From the NCBI GenBank assembly GCA_964641155.1, contig CAZXJO010000001.1:325018-389017 (forward strand): 64,000 nt of DNA, in the 5' to 3' direction. A program made the translations under genes and the position numbers. Shown here one piece after another: positions 25,546-33,863 of the stretch (its first letter is position 1; every line of letters starts with the position of its first letter). Source of the DNA: DTCV01 sp964641155. GTDB lineage: Archaea > Thermoproteota > Thermoprotei_A > Sulfolobales > NBVN01. The notes below the pieces were generated by a model. That model was not told the DNA's origin and did not search any database. It saw only the letters and a list, made by a program, of their open reading frames with translations.

Positions 25546-26643
25546 ATGGACGCAGGAAGTTCAAGCGACACCTGGTACCTGTTACTGCTTTTAATGTTTG
25601 CAATATCATTCATACTTAACTTCACTGACGTACCTCAAAGAATTCAGTTGTGGAGGTTCGCGTCATATATAAGACGTAGGTTGGTGCAGATGGATGAAAT
25701 CGAAGGTGATGTAAGGCGTAGGCTGATAAACTACCTAAGTAAGTTGAACGTAGGTGCTCCTAAAGAGGTTGTGGATAACTTCATCAATAACTACTTCCTG
25801 ATAGAACCGGTTGACATAGAGCCTATAGACATTATTAGGAGGCTTTCTCACCTGATTAACGTCAGGGATGCTAACGTTAAGTCATACGCTGAGAAGTACA
25901 TGTTAGGTATCCAAAAATCCGAAAGGTATAACGCAATTGTTGCTCTGGAGATCGCATCAGCGATTAACTCAGTTAATAAAGTATTGAAGCATTACTTCAA
26001 GCTAGGCTTGAAGAACAATAATTGGGTATTGCTCATGCAGCTAGCTCTTGAGATGCCCAACATAATCAGGATCGTTAACTCGTACAGCAAGGCATTAGAC
26101 GCTTTCTTCTCGGGAACACCTATAGGTGATGGTGCGGGACCCCTACTCGTTAGGTACTTGGTTGGTGGCGCTAGCCCGAAGCAACTAGTTGAGGACACGG
26201 TGTATTACGAAGCAACCATTAACGGCAGGCGGGTTTACGCCATAAAGGCTGAGGGTCCTGGGGCGACTGTAGGTAGGCCTGGGGAAGCTGTTGAGAAGCT
26301 GGTTGAGATGTTGGGTGGTAATGTTGCGAGGATAATCACCGTTGACGCGGCCCTGAAGCTGGAGATAGAGGAAACTGGGGAGGTAGCTGAAGGTGTGGGA
26401 GCTGCTATTGGGGACGTAGGGCCTGAGAAGATAGGTATCGAAAGGGCTGCAACCAAGTATGGAATACCGTTGGATGCAGTAGTTATTAAGATGTCGCTGG
26501 AGGAAGCAATAAACACTATGACTAAGGAAGTCTACGAAGGTGTTTTAAAGGCTCTCGAGAGGGTTAAGAACATAATAAATGGTGTGAGTGAGGGAAGCTC
26601 CGTGATAGTCGTCGGGGTAGGTAACAGTGTAGGGGTGCTATAA
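25546..26643 (+). CDS. DUF1512 family archaeal protein
   Basis: A 365-residue protein with one N-terminal membrane segment (about residues 10-26, WYLLLLLMFAISFILNF) followed by a cytoplasmic domain. Distinctive stretches are FTDVPQRIQLWRFASYI, EGPGATVGRPGEAVEKLV and ATKYGIPLDAVVIKMSLEEAI, which I recognise as the archaeal DUF1512 family of unknown function. Strong ribosome-binding site AAGGAGG. The following gene begins at the same base as its stop region (1-bp overlap), so the two membrane-anchored proteins probably act together. Confidence 0.75.
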   Translation: MDAGSSSDTWYLLLLLMFAISFILNFTDVPQRIQLWRFASYIRRRLVQMDEIEGDVRRRLINYLSKLNVGAPKEVVDNFINNYFLIEPVDIEPIDIIRRLSHLINVRDANVKSYAEKYMLGIQKSERYNAIVALEIASAINSVNKVLKHYFKLGLKNNNWVLLMQLALEMPNIIRIVNSYSKALDAFFSGTPIGDGAGPLLVRYLVGGASPKQLVEDTVYYEATINGRRVYAIKAEGPGATVGRPGEAVEKLVEMLGGNVARIITVDAALKLEIEETGEVAEGVGAAIGDVGPEKIGIERAATKYGIPLDAVVIKMSLEEAINTMTKEVYEGVLKALERVKNIINGVSEGSSVIVVGVGNSVGVL

Positions 26644-26945
26644 TGGTTCAGTTACGTGGCGCCTTAGACGTGTTCACGTTGGTTATGTTAATCGTTACCG
26701 TGGTCCTCGTCGTCTACACCATAGCTATGATGCTTATGCAGAAGGGTAAAAGTAAGACAACCGCAAGCCCTAAGGTAATCACTAAGGTGAGGTGTGTGCA
26801 GAACGACTATGATGTGGAGAAGGAGTTCAGCAAAGGCGATTATGTGGGGTTGGAGGTAGGGAAGTGTCCGAAATGTGGTAGTACCTTAACCATCGATGCC
26901 ATATACATGGTTGGCAGTGTTAAGGAGAAGGAACCCTCTTTATAG
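26643..26945 (+). CDS. Small membrane protein with zinc ribbon
   Basis: A 100-residue protein: one membrane helix (about residues 11-31, VFTLVMLIVTVVLVVYTIAMM), a basic linker and a cytoplasmic domain with CPKCGSTL plus a single upstream Cys (KVRCVQND), possibly a zinc site. Overlaps the DUF1512 gene by one base, suggesting a stable pair. Family not recognised. Confidence 0.6.
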   Translation: MVQLRGALDVFTLVMLIVTVVLVVYTIAMMLMQKGKSKTTASPKVITKVRCVQNDYDVEKEFSKGDYVGLEVGKCPKCGSTLTIDAIYMVGSVKEKEPSL

Positions 26946-27017
26946 CGCATGATTGCGGTCCTAGGGGTCATACACCTATTATAACTCCACTTCTTAGATT
27001 AGATACTGGGATTAAGG

Positions 27018-27866
27018 TTGAAGGTTCTGCAGTATTTGGTGGAATCCGTCGACCTAAGCGTGTATTCGTACGTTAAGCCAGGAGCACCCCATAGATATTC
27101 CATACATGACCAGGACCTTCATAAGTACTTAAAGACTGTGACAACGTCCCTGAACACATATATTCAAGCAATCAACGTAGGTGAGTCGATAGCTAGGGGT
27201 TCGCTTGGGATACCGTCAGCAAACTTAGGTAAGTTCTTGTCGCAATCTATATCATCATCTTTCAGTAAGTTGACGTCAAACGCCGTGGTTGAGTTACACC
27301 TGATGTTAATCCCTGCCACCATCGCTGTCTCATACACGTTAACTAGTGAGCGTGTGATGAACTTGAGTACTTTTAGGAAGACAATCATGTCGCTGATGAT
27401 GTACTCAGATGTTAAGGACACCCTCGAACTGTACTCAACACTTAAGAAGTTAGGGAGGTACGAACGTCTTTTACTGGAGTTGGGTATTAGTGAAGGGGTT
27501 ATCAGGACTAACTCCATGAACTTACGCAACATGTACATATTGTTGAGTAGGAAGGTGTTACCGCTCAGCATGCTAATTGATAAGTTGGACGTCGTAGTGG
27601 GTATGGCAGGTAGGTTTATTAAAACCTATGAGGAGACCTACGACTACAACTTAGCTACGGTCTCCTCGTACATGTATGGGTTGGAAGCTCTTTACAACAT
27701 TTCATTCGGACAGGAACTCTTCAAAGAACGTGGCATCATGAACAAGCTCCTCAAGCTTGATAAGGAGTTTAGGGGTAAGGGCCGCGATTTCACCGAGTTA
27801 ATACCTGCGTTATGTGTTTCCACACTGCTATCGCTGAGCAGTTTAGATCGTACGAGCAGGGATTAA
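27018..27866 (+). CDS. CitG-like (triphosphoribosyl-dephospho-CoA synthase family) protein, divergent
   Basis: A 282-residue mostly helical protein. The N-terminal region (VDLSVYSYVKPGAPHRYSIHD) recalls the PKPGLVD/PKPGNVHR motif of the CitG/MdcB fold, and a later helix VVELHLMLIPATIAV stands where archaeal CitG-like proteins have NTxLGxxLLxxPL. The archaeal branch has unknown function and occurs without citrate lyase; key acidic residues differ here. Starts with TTG at 27018. The call is moderate; a plain conserved hypothetical is the fallback. Confidence 0.5.
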   Translation: MKVLQYLVESVDLSVYSYVKPGAPHRYSIHDQDLHKYLKTVTTSLNTYIQAINVGESIARGSLGIPSANLGKFLSQSISSSFSKLTSNAVVELHLMLIPATIAVSYTLTSERVMNLSTFRKTIMSLMMYSDVKDTLELYSTLKKLGRYERLLLELGISEGVIRTNSMNLRNMYILLSRKVLPLSMLIDKLDVVVGMAGRFIKTYEETYDYNLATVSSYMYGLEALYNISFGQELFKERGIMNKLLKLDKEFRGKGRDFTELIPALCVSTLLSLSSLDRTSRD

Positions 27867-27898
27867 CCACCCTTAGGACTAAGGGGACGTCAGTCCTC

Positions 27899-28639
27899 CT
27901 ATTTGATGTAGGTTGTAAGGTCTTTGGATTGACCGACGTTTATGACTGTTATCCCCTTCCTAGCAGGTAGGGACACATTACACACTCTGACACCATCTAA
28001 CACTGCCTCTAAAACCCTGGAGTTATGTGCGTGCGCGTGTATTGCTACATCTGGTTTGGCGTCTTTCAGAACATCCTCTAAACTCCTAGACCCCATGAAG
28101 GGAAGTACCTTCTCAGGCTCGCCCTTAACGGTAGCAAATGTTGGGGCGTAATGTGATACATATATCGTTACATCTGCAACCTTCTTCACGTCGATGAGTA
28201 GTTTCCTAATAATTGCGGGTCTCTCCCTATACACGCGTTCAAGGACTGGCCTATTCTTCCTCTGCCAATACGTGAGCTTTTCGAGTACCCCCCTACTGCC
28301 TATGATACTTACCTTCAGGTCATTGACGTAGATCATGGCAAGCGAGTCATTAAGCCATAGAACTTCAGGATATTCGTTAATGAACTTCTCCTCAACTTCG
28401 TGGAATTCCTCATTCCCGAAGACAGCTACTATCGGCACATCCCTAAATCTAGACCTAACGCTGTCCACTATCATTCTAAGCTCCTTAGTGTTACCTTCAT
28501 CAACCATGTCACCCGCGAATACTATTAGGTCGGGTCTGGAGTTTATCAACGACTTAAGGGAGGCTAGGAACAGGTTGAAGTACCTATTGCCGTGGACATC
28601 ACCCACAGCGTAGACCTTAACCGACGGCATCGTACCCAT
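27899..28639 (-). CDS. Calcineurin-like metallophosphoesterase
   Basis: A 246-residue phosphoesterase with the full metal-ligand set: GDVHGN, FAGDMVDEGN, VFGNEEF (in place of GNHE), YVSHYAP and AIHAHAHN. Dinuclear metal site expected; substrate may be a cyclic nucleotide, nucleotide or phosphoprotein. ATG 28639, or ATG 28630 three codons later; a TATA-like box lies near 28662-28673 on the minus strand. Confidence 0.85.
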   Translation of the reverse strand: MGTMPSVKVYAVGDVHGNRYFNLFLASLKSLINSRPDLIVFAGDMVDEGNTKELRMIVDSVRSRFRDVPIVAVFGNEEFHEVEEKFINEYPEVLWLNDSLAMIYVNDLKVSIIGSRGVLEKLTYWQRKNRPVLERVYRERPAIIRKLLIDVKKVADVTIYVSHYAPTFATVKGEPEKVLPFMGSRSLEDVLKDAKPDVAIHAHAHNSRVLEAVLDGVRVCNVSLPARKGITVINVGQSKDLTTYIK

Positions 28640-28787
28640 CTATAGTTGTTGTAGTTAACTAAATTTAATCTAATAGCATCAAGGGTATATAAAGGTGTGT
28701 CTGAGTAGGAACTGCGGCCAATTGAATTGATGAGATCTTAGCATTTATAAGCCCTCCACATACAATGTACGTAGGAGGTAGGAGGGA

Positions 28788-29000
28788 ATGGTCAAGCTAC
28801 TTGGGACGAATTCGGCGGGGCACCTTGGTTGGGTGCTCAAGCGCTGCAACATATGTAATAGGAAATTAGTGGTAGGTAATGATGCCGTGTACGCGTGTCC
28901 TAAATGCGGCTCAACTGCTAACGTCTATTACTGCCTAGCCGACTATAAAAGGCTTCGCGGTAAATGCCCGTACTGCAAAAGCGATTTAGTACCGATTTAG
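28788..29000 (+). CDS. Small zinc-ribbon protein
   Basis: A 70-residue protein with three CxxC pairs (CNICNRK, CPKCGST, CPYCKSD) plus a single Cys (YYCLADY), able to bind two zinc ions. Strong GGAGG sites just before ATG 28788 and TATA boxes at 28683-28694 and 28742-28751. Likely a nucleic-acid-binding or assembly protein; no family name recognised. Genes of similar size follow on the same strand. Confidence 0.6.
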   Translation: MVKLLGTNSAGHLGWVLKRCNICNRKLVVGNDAVYACPKCGSTANVYYCLADYKRLRGKCPYCKSDLVPI

Positions 29001-29019
29001 AGCTCTCGGGTAGAGTTCT

Positions 29020-29352
29020 TTGGCTTCTTTGAAGGGTGTTAAGGAGTTACTTATAGATGGGCAACTTAGGATTAACATCATAGAGTTAGGTAGTGAGGTG
29101 TTGGTAAGTGCCGATGTTCCAGCCATGCGTTGGTGTTACGAAACCTCAGGCGAATTGTCCATAGATGGCGTTAAGATTGTCTATGCGTCTCTGAAGGTGC
29201 CCGGGATAGGGGTGGTAGAGGTTGCGGGATGTAAAGTTATCGACAGCCTCAGAGCTATCAACATCAAATATAAGGTAGAGTGTACGGATGCTGCAGTAGA
29301 TACTTATCGTAAGATAGTCGAGTATATGGATAAGTTCTGTAGTGAGTCATGA
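29020..29352 (+). CDS. Conserved hypothetical protein
   Basis: A 110-residue soluble protein, beta-rich in the first 80 residues (LRINIIELGSEVLVSADVPAM, DGVKIVYASLKVPGIGVV) and helical at the end (YRKIVEYMDKFC). Starts with TTG 19 bp after the zinc-ribbon gene and probably belongs to the same transcript. No family recognised. Confidence 0.5.
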   Translation: MASLKGVKELLIDGQLRINIIELGSEVLVSADVPAMRWCYETSGELSIDGVKIVYASLKVPGIGVVEVAGCKVIDSLRAINIKYKVECTDAAVDTYRKIVEYMDKFCSES

Positions 29353-29414
29353 GGCACTTTATAACTTAACAGTTTAAAACAACCCTTATTAGTAATTTCG
29401 TAGGTGTTCACGTA

Positions 29415-29927
29415 ATGTTCAAGGACCTCAACGTGGATTTAAACGACCTCAAAGCGCATGCCTCGAACTTAATTGCCGGCGCCGAAGTTACCACGGTGTC
29501 AGCCGGGGGAGTTAAAAGCCTAAATATCTTAACTCCGAGCGGCCTCTTATTCGATTTAAGGGTAACTAACGTGTCCGCTGAGGTTTACCTTAACCTATGT
29601 ATTGAAGGATATGAGAGCTTAGAAAGTTTACTCACTGAGATCGGTCTAGGCTTTACTTTTAAATTAATTAAAGAACTGCGCGATGTGTTTAAATCACTGC
29701 CAAAATCACTAATAATCTCCAAGGCAATACCTTCAGGCATCACCTACCTAATCCTAGAGCCCACCAACACGTTTCCACCGGTTAAGGGAGTCTTGAGGGG
29801 AGGTGAAATTGCTGTGACAGCGCCTTCGTGCTCAGTAATCAACGGTAAGGTGGAGTGCGCTGAGGCAAAGTACTTACCAATAGTTAGCGCGGTCGCTAAT
29901 ACTCTAAAAGAGTTCACGTTAACCTAA
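29415..29927 (+). CDS. Conserved hypothetical protein
   Basis: A 170-residue protein, no clear membrane segments. Two beta-rich stretches (EVTTVSAGGVKSLNILTPSG, KAIPSGITYLILEPT) flank a helical middle. Two Cys near the C-terminus (APSCSVINGKVECAEA). No family recognised. ATG start; it may have its own promoter in the 62-bp gap. Confidence 0.5.
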   Translation: MFKDLNVDLNDLKAHASNLIAGAEVTTVSAGGVKSLNILTPSGLLFDLRVTNVSAEVYLNLCIEGYESLESLLTEIGLGFTFKLIKELRDVFKSLPKSLIISKAIPSGITYLILEPTNTFPPVKGVLRGGEIAVTAPSCSVINGKVECAEAKYLPIVSAVANTLKEFTLT

Positions 29928-30188
29928 CCCCACCTATGCTGAGGAGGTCGTTAACTCAATCACTACCGTTCGGGTGTGAACTTCTCCCAACTAAATGAAA
30001 CCAGGGACAAACGGTAACATACCGTAGACGGTGGTGGAAATAAACTCTTCGATCTTAATACGTTATTAATAGTCATGTGGGGGAGGTACTAGCAGTGACA
30101 CCCCAGCTAATAACTCATACCAGCGTTACAACAGACCTACCACATTTAAACGATTAATGAACAGTAGTGTACTCTCAGGAGATATGCC

Positions 30189-30698
30189 TTGAGTGATGCA
30201 GTCACTTCAGTCTCTGAGGAGTCCATCTTCAGCGAGGCATCGTACGTCGAAGTGATAGCTGATGATCTTGTGAGGACGGCCTCCGTAATAGGTATTCTTA
30301 AAAGCATTGGTGAGGAGTGTGATGAGTTGATAGGGGTTCTCAAATTCCTAACTTCAGAACTTGTGATGGAGCTACACACAAATAAGTATGTTGATGGGCT
30401 TGCTGCGGAGTTACGCGATGCTATTAAGGTCTCCCTCTGGGAGGTTGGGGACGAATTTAAGCTGTCAACGCTCATCAACGACGTCGTGTCGTTAGGTTTG
30501 ATGGTTAGGGAAGGTTTCAACGACCCAGAACTAGCGAAGGAGGTGTTGGAGGAGTTCGCGGATACGTTTTCCCTACAGTTAAGCAGGTGTGATATTGTTA
30601 GGGAGGTTATGGAGAGCGGTGATCCGGCACTAATCCTTCAAACGGTATTGGTGGGTCTCACACTAGCTGTGGGTGGGCTCAACTACGAAGGTGGTTAA
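30189..30698 (+). CDS. Conserved hypothetical helical acidic protein
   Basis: A 169-residue acidic, all-helical protein (ADDLVRTASVIGILKSIGEE, AKEVLEEFADTFSLQL). No family recognised. Starts with TTG after an AGGAGA site; a TATA-like ACATTTAAAC lies near 30140-30150. It ends 1 bp before the start of a C2H2 zinc-finger gene, so the two are coupled. Confidence 0.55.
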   Translation: MSDAVTSVSEESIFSEASYVEVIADDLVRTASVIGILKSIGEECDELIGVLKFLTSELVMELHTNKYVDGLAAELRDAIKVSLWEVGDEFKLSTLINDVVSLGLMVREGFNDPELAKEVLEEFADTFSLQLSRCDIVREVMESGDPALILQTVLVGLTLAVGGLNYEGG

Positions 30699-30699
30699 T

Positions 30700-31014
30700 T
30701 TGTCCAGAGTTGATGTGCTGTCGGAGAGGCTCATAGAGTTTGTGGCTAGGGCTGCGTCAAGGATAAGTTACGACCAACGTAAGTTGGTAGCTATATCCGG
30801 TACCTCAATGCACGGAATAGTGCTTAAGGTGATCGGCAGGGTGTCTGAGTGGGTTTCTGAGGACAGGGGTGGTTTACTCTGGTGTAGACTATGTGGTAGG
30901 GGTTCTTTCACTAAGAGGGGTCTTTACCTACATTTAGTTAGGGTTCATAACTTCGAGATTAAGAGCATAATCGAAGATGAACTGCGTAGGGAGCTGAAGA
31001 CAGCCCAGAGATAA
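30700..31014 (+). CDS. C2H2 zinc-finger protein
   Basis: A 104-residue protein from TTG 30700 (AAGGTGG upstream). The N-terminal ~60 residues are helical and basic; then a single C2H2-type finger, CRLCGRGSFTKRGLYLHLVRVH, with Cys-x2-Cys and His-x4-His, followed by a charged C-terminal helix. Single-finger proteins of this sort are common in crenarchaea and their viruses and are presumed DNA or RNA binders. Coupled to the preceding acidic gene. Confidence 0.65.
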   Translation: MSRVDVLSERLIEFVARAASRISYDQRKLVAISGTSMHGIVLKVIGRVSEWVSEDRGGLLWCRLCGRGSFTKRGLYLHLVRVHNFEIKSIIEDELRRELKTAQR

Positions 31015-31197
31015 TGCGCGGTGGTCAAAACCGCGTGAACGGGTAGCAAAACATGGAAAGAACTGTTGGATAGATGTTAGGAGGTTCTAGGTTAGGTGGT
31101 CATTCAGGGATGGAGGCGCTCATCAACTCACGTTTGGAGTCACTAATCATCCCATGTATAGTTGGCTAAACACTCAGATTTAAGTCTATCACGTAAG

Positions 31198-31287
31198 TGC
31201 CGCCGCGGGGATTTGAACCCCGGACCTCCGGATCTCCCAGATGGGCCGTATGAGTCCGGCGCTCTGACCAGACTAAGCTACGGCGGC
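31198..31287 (-). tRNA. tRNA-Met(CAT), elongator type, with 15-nt intron
   Basis: Minus-strand cloverleaf: acceptor GCCGCCG/CGGCGGC with discriminator A (no encoded CCA), D stem GCTT/GAGC, anticodon stem CCGGA/TCCGG, T-loop TTCAAAT. The loop becomes CTCATAA (anticodon CAT) after removing 31234-31248, a 15-nt intron at the canonical 37/38 site; the central helix is CTCA/TGGG with bulges TAC and AGA. The anticodon stem lacks the three G-C pairs of initiator tRNA and the acceptor differs, so elongator Met is favoured; a CAT tRNA-Ile is possible. TATA-like CTTAAATCTG at 31311-31320 on the minus strand. Confidence 0.92.
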
Positions 31288-31373
31288 ACCACTCTAGAAT
31301 AAATGAATCACAGATTTAAGTTTTATGAGTCCCGCGTTCTTGAGGTTCGGAGAAGCACTGAATGCGGTGAATT

Positions 31374-31502
31374 GGGCGGGACCCCAACTTGGGAGGGCTG
31401 CGAGACCTCTCGGATCTCACAGCCCTTCCCAACGTGGCTAGCTTAACTTCCGGGATCTGACGAGTCCGGGTGTTTCCTAGCCACTATGGTCGGGGCCGCC
31501 AC
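31374..31502 (-). rRNA. rrf: 5S ribosomal RNA
   Basis: Read on the minus strand the segment begins GGCGGCCCCGACCATAG and contains the universal loop B/C signature CCCGGACTC ... CCGGAAGTTAAGC, a long helix (TTGGGAAGGGCTG paired with CAGCCCTCCCAA) and a closing 3' strand GGGGTCCCGCC that pairs with the 5' end. Size about 128 nt. Ends are approximate. A TATA box (CTTAAAAACC, 31521-31530) lies about 25 bp upstream. It stands apart from 16S/23S, as usual in crenarchaea, between two tRNA genes. Confidence 0.95.
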
Positions 31503-31624
31503 ATTTGATAGTACTTCAGTGGTTTTTAAGTGTTAATCAATTTCAGCTTTCGCTTAGAACATATGTCCTCAGCCACCTTATCCCCTGGGTAACCTTTCAG
31601 AGGTTGGGGAATGGGTGAAGTTAG

Positions 31625-31737
31625 TGGTAGCCGGGCGGGGATTCGAACCCCGGTCACGGGGGTTCCCCAACAATTCCAGATTCGGGGATAGCCCTTAGCT
31701 ACCTGCCCCGCATCCTTGACCGCTAGACGACCCGGCT
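31625..31737 (-). tRNA. tRNA-Gln(CTG) with two introns
   Basis: Minus strand: acceptor AGCCGGG/CCCGGCT, discriminator A and encoded CCA; D stem GTCT/GGAT; anticodon stem CGGGG/CCCCG; T-loop TTCGAAT. The loop is split. Intron 1 (31681-31704, 24 nt) lies at 32/33: inner helix GGTAGC/GCTATC, central helix CGGG/CCCG, bulges GCA and AAT. Intron 2 (31663-31675, 13 nt) is at 37/38. Between them only five bases, TCTGG (31676-31680), carry U33, the anticodon and G37. A1-U72 acceptor end fits archaeal tRNA-Gln. TATA CTTAATAATC at 31761-31770. Confidence 0.88.
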
Positions 31738-31750
31738 TCAATTAAATTAT

Positions 31751-31829
31751 ATCGAAGTTCGATTATTAAGTTTTAACGTCGAGTTTGATTGCTAAGTCCT
31801 AACATCAAGTTTAATTATTAAGCTTTGAT
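31751..31829 (+). repeat. Three tandem 26-27-bp AT-rich repeats between tRNA-Gln and lysS
   Basis: Units at 31751-31777, 31778-31803 and 31804-31829 share the pattern RTCRA(A)GTTYRATTATTAAGYYYT with a few changes (unit 2 has GCTAAG for TATTAAG). Unit 1 supplies the minus-strand TATA box of tRNA-Gln; unit 3 supplies AATTATTAAG (31813-31822) at the right distance from the lysS ATG. Probably a duplicated promoter element. Confidence 0.65.
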
Positions 31830-31849
31830 GTTAAGTACCTCAGGGATAG

Positions 31850-33346
31850 ATGATGTCATGGGTTGACGAGTACGTTAAGACTCTTTTCACCTTAAGAGAT
31901 AGCGAGCTGTACGTAGTTGCTTCAGGACTAACCACGTCAGGTCCAGCACACATGGGTACGATAATGGAGCTTTTAATACCTTACACAGTATCTAAGGCTA
32001 TTAAGACGCACGGCCGGAAGTCCTACTTCATATTCATAGCTGACACTATGGACTCCTTAGACAGCATACCCTCGCAACTCGCCACGTTCTCGGAGCTGAG
32101 GGAGTTCCTCGGGATGCCGTTGTGTAAGGTCTTAGACCCGTACGGGTGTCATGATAGTTACGGGTACCACTTCCTTGACGAGGTATTGGGTCTGATGAAG
32201 AAGCTCGCGATCGAGTGCGACGAGGTTCTAACAGCTGACAAACTATACCTCGAGGGTTGGTACGACGACTATGCAAGGCTTTTCTTCAACAGATTGGATG
32301 AAGTTAGGAACGTCTTAGAGACAACATCGTTTAGGAAGTTACCTCCAAATTGGTTAGGGATCGTCAAACCCATATGCGGTAGGTGCGGTAGGAACGACAG
32401 CACCTCCGTCACGTCATTCCATGACGACGTCATAACGTATGAGTGCGGTAGTTGCGGTTTCAAAGGCAGCATGCATTTAGAAGACCGTAAGTGGAAGCTC
32501 CTTTGGAGACTTGATTGGCCGTCAAGGCAGGACTTCCTCGGCGTTGACGTTGAAGGTGGTGGCGTCGACCACTTCACCAAGGGGGGCTCTTGGGACACTG
32601 CGACTGAGATCCATAGGAAGATATTCGGTAAAGAACCCCCTGTGGGCTTCAAGTTCGGCTTCGTCCTCATAGAGGGTAAGAAGATGAGTAAAAGTAAGGG
32701 TTTGGGGTCGCTCTCAGATATCATGAGGTTCGTACACCCTGCCGTAATCAAGTATTTCCTACTAAAACATGATTTGGAGGAGAACAGGAACTTAAGAATG
32801 GACCCTAAGTTCCTCTTATCGCTCTACGAGGAATACAAATTGGTGGGTGATGGGAAGTATCAGGATGTGAAGCAGCTTAGGGCTTGGGAGTTAAGCGGTG
32901 GGGTTAGGTGGAACACCTCATTCGGTGAGCTACTGGTATACTACCAGATATATAAGGATTGGGAAACTATTTCAGGGTTGACTAAGGATTACGAATCCGT
33001 CGCTGAGCTGAAATCATATGTGGAGGAATGGATTAAGAATAACTTACTACCAGACGAGTACGATGTCCAACTCAGGCCGTCACCACCACCCCCCTCCACT
33101 GAGGACCTAATACTGGAATTATCTGAGTCGTTAGATGAAAGTATGAGCGATGTTGACATCCACAATAAGATTTACGAAATATCTAGGAGTAAGGGGAAGG
33201 ACCCTTCAGAGCTCTTCAAAGCAATCTACTTAATGCTTTTCGGCAAGCCTAAGGGGCCTAAGCTGGGTAGGTTCATTAAGGTATTAGGTGTTAATCGATT
33301 TAAGAACATCGTGAGGGAGGTTCTCAACTCCCCGAAGAATCTGTGA
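31850..33346 (+). CDS. lysS: Lysyl-tRNA synthetase, class I
   Basis: A 498-residue class I LysRS. The HIGH-equivalent lies in GLTTSGPAHMGTIMELL, KMSKS is seen as GKKMSKSKG, and two CxxC pairs (CGRCGRND, CGSCGFKG) form the zinc site typical of archaeal class I LysRS. The active-site stretch LDWPSRQDFLGVDVEGGGVDHFTKGGSWDT is well kept. Charges tRNA-Lys with lysine. Promoter lies in the tandem AT-rich repeats upstream; start ATG 31850 or the adjacent ATG 31853. Confidence 0.95.
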   Translation: MMSWVDEYVKTLFTLRDSELYVVASGLTTSGPAHMGTIMELLIPYTVSKAIKTHGRKSYFIFIADTMDSLDSIPSQLATFSELREFLGMPLCKVLDPYGCHDSYGYHFLDEVLGLMKKLAIECDEVLTADKLYLEGWYDDYARLFFNRLDEVRNVLETTSFRKLPPNWLGIVKPICGRCGRNDSTSVTSFHDDVITYECGSCGFKGSMHLEDRKWKLLWRLDWPSRQDFLGVDVEGGGVDHFTKGGSWDTATEIHRKIFGKEPPVGFKFGFVLIEGKKMSKSKGLGSLSDIMRFVHPAVIKYFLLKHDLEENRNLRMDPKFLLSLYEEYKLVGDGKYQDVKQLRAWELSGGVRWNTSFGELLVYYQIYKDWETISGLTKDYESVAELKSYVEEWIKNNLLPDEYDVQLRPSPPPPSTEDLILELSESLDESMSDVDIHNKIYEISRSKGKDPSELFKAIYLMLFGKPKGPKLGRFIKVLGVNRFKNIVREVLNSPKNL

Positions 33347-33434
33347 CATGCAACATCTTAGTAGGGACTTCATATAGGTTTAAAAACCCCAAAACCATTT
33401 ACACTCGTCTATCGTATCGGAGTTGAAATACGTG

Positions 33435-33863
33435 ATGGAAAGCGGTAAGGTAAACGTAATAGATCTAAAGCCAGGAATGGAAGACGTGCACGTCGTCGTG
33501 CGCGTTCTCGAAGCGGGCAACCCCAAAGTCATAAGAACTAAGGCAGGGGAGAGGACGATTAGTGAGGCCTTAGTCGGTGATGGTACTGGTAAAGTCAAGC
33601 TCACGTTATGGGGCCGTGTTGCTGGAACCATTAACAAGGGTGAGGTAATTGAGGTTGTTGGTGGTTGGACATCTGTGTTCAGGAATGAAGTGCAGTTAAA
33701 CGTAGGTGGCCGTGGTAAGGTAAACAAGGTTGACACCTCATTAGCTCCGGAAAGTGATGAAATACCTGACGCGATGCCTAAAGCGCCTGAGCAGGGTGGT
33801 GAAGGGGGCTTTAGGAGGTTACCCCCGAGAGGCGGTAGGGGTAGGTCAAGGGGTTGGAGATGA
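33435..33863 (+). CDS. ssb: Single-stranded DNA-binding protein (crenarchaeal SSB)
   Basis: A 142-residue single-OB-fold protein closely resembling Sulfolobus SSB: DLKPGMEDVHVVVRVLEAG, TISEALVGDGTGKVKLTLWG, GWTSVFRNEVQLNVGG, then an acidic-Pro linker and an Arg/Gly-rich tail (GGFRRLPPRGGRGRSRGWR). Binds ssDNA during replication and repair. ATG 33435 matches the homologue's N-terminus; the open frame runs back to TTG 33423. TATA GGTTTAAAAAC at 33378-33387. The tail is basic, without the acidic tip of the Sulfolobus protein. Confidence 0.92.
   Translation: MESGKVNVIDLKPGMEDVHVVVRVLEAGNPKVIRTKAGERTISEALVGDGTGKVKLTLWGRVAGTINKGEVIEVVGGWTSVFRNEVQLNVGGRGKVNKVDTSLAPESDEIPDAMPKAPEQGGEGGFRRLPPRGGRGRSRGWR

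Noticed and set aside
31374..31502. Multi-hairpin RNA first read as an H/ACA-type or unknown ncRNA on the plus strand
   Set aside because: The reverse strand contains the 5S rRNA signature CCGGAAGTTAAGC and matching helices, so it is 5S rRNA.
31625..31737. Initial reading as tRNA-Glu
   Set aside because: The acceptor pairs as AGCCGGG/CCCGGCT with A73, and the spliced loop gives anticodon CTG, both indicating tRNA-Gln.
31751..31829. CRISPR-like array
   Set aside because: The three units are directly adjacent without spacers and are AT-rich promoter-like sequence.
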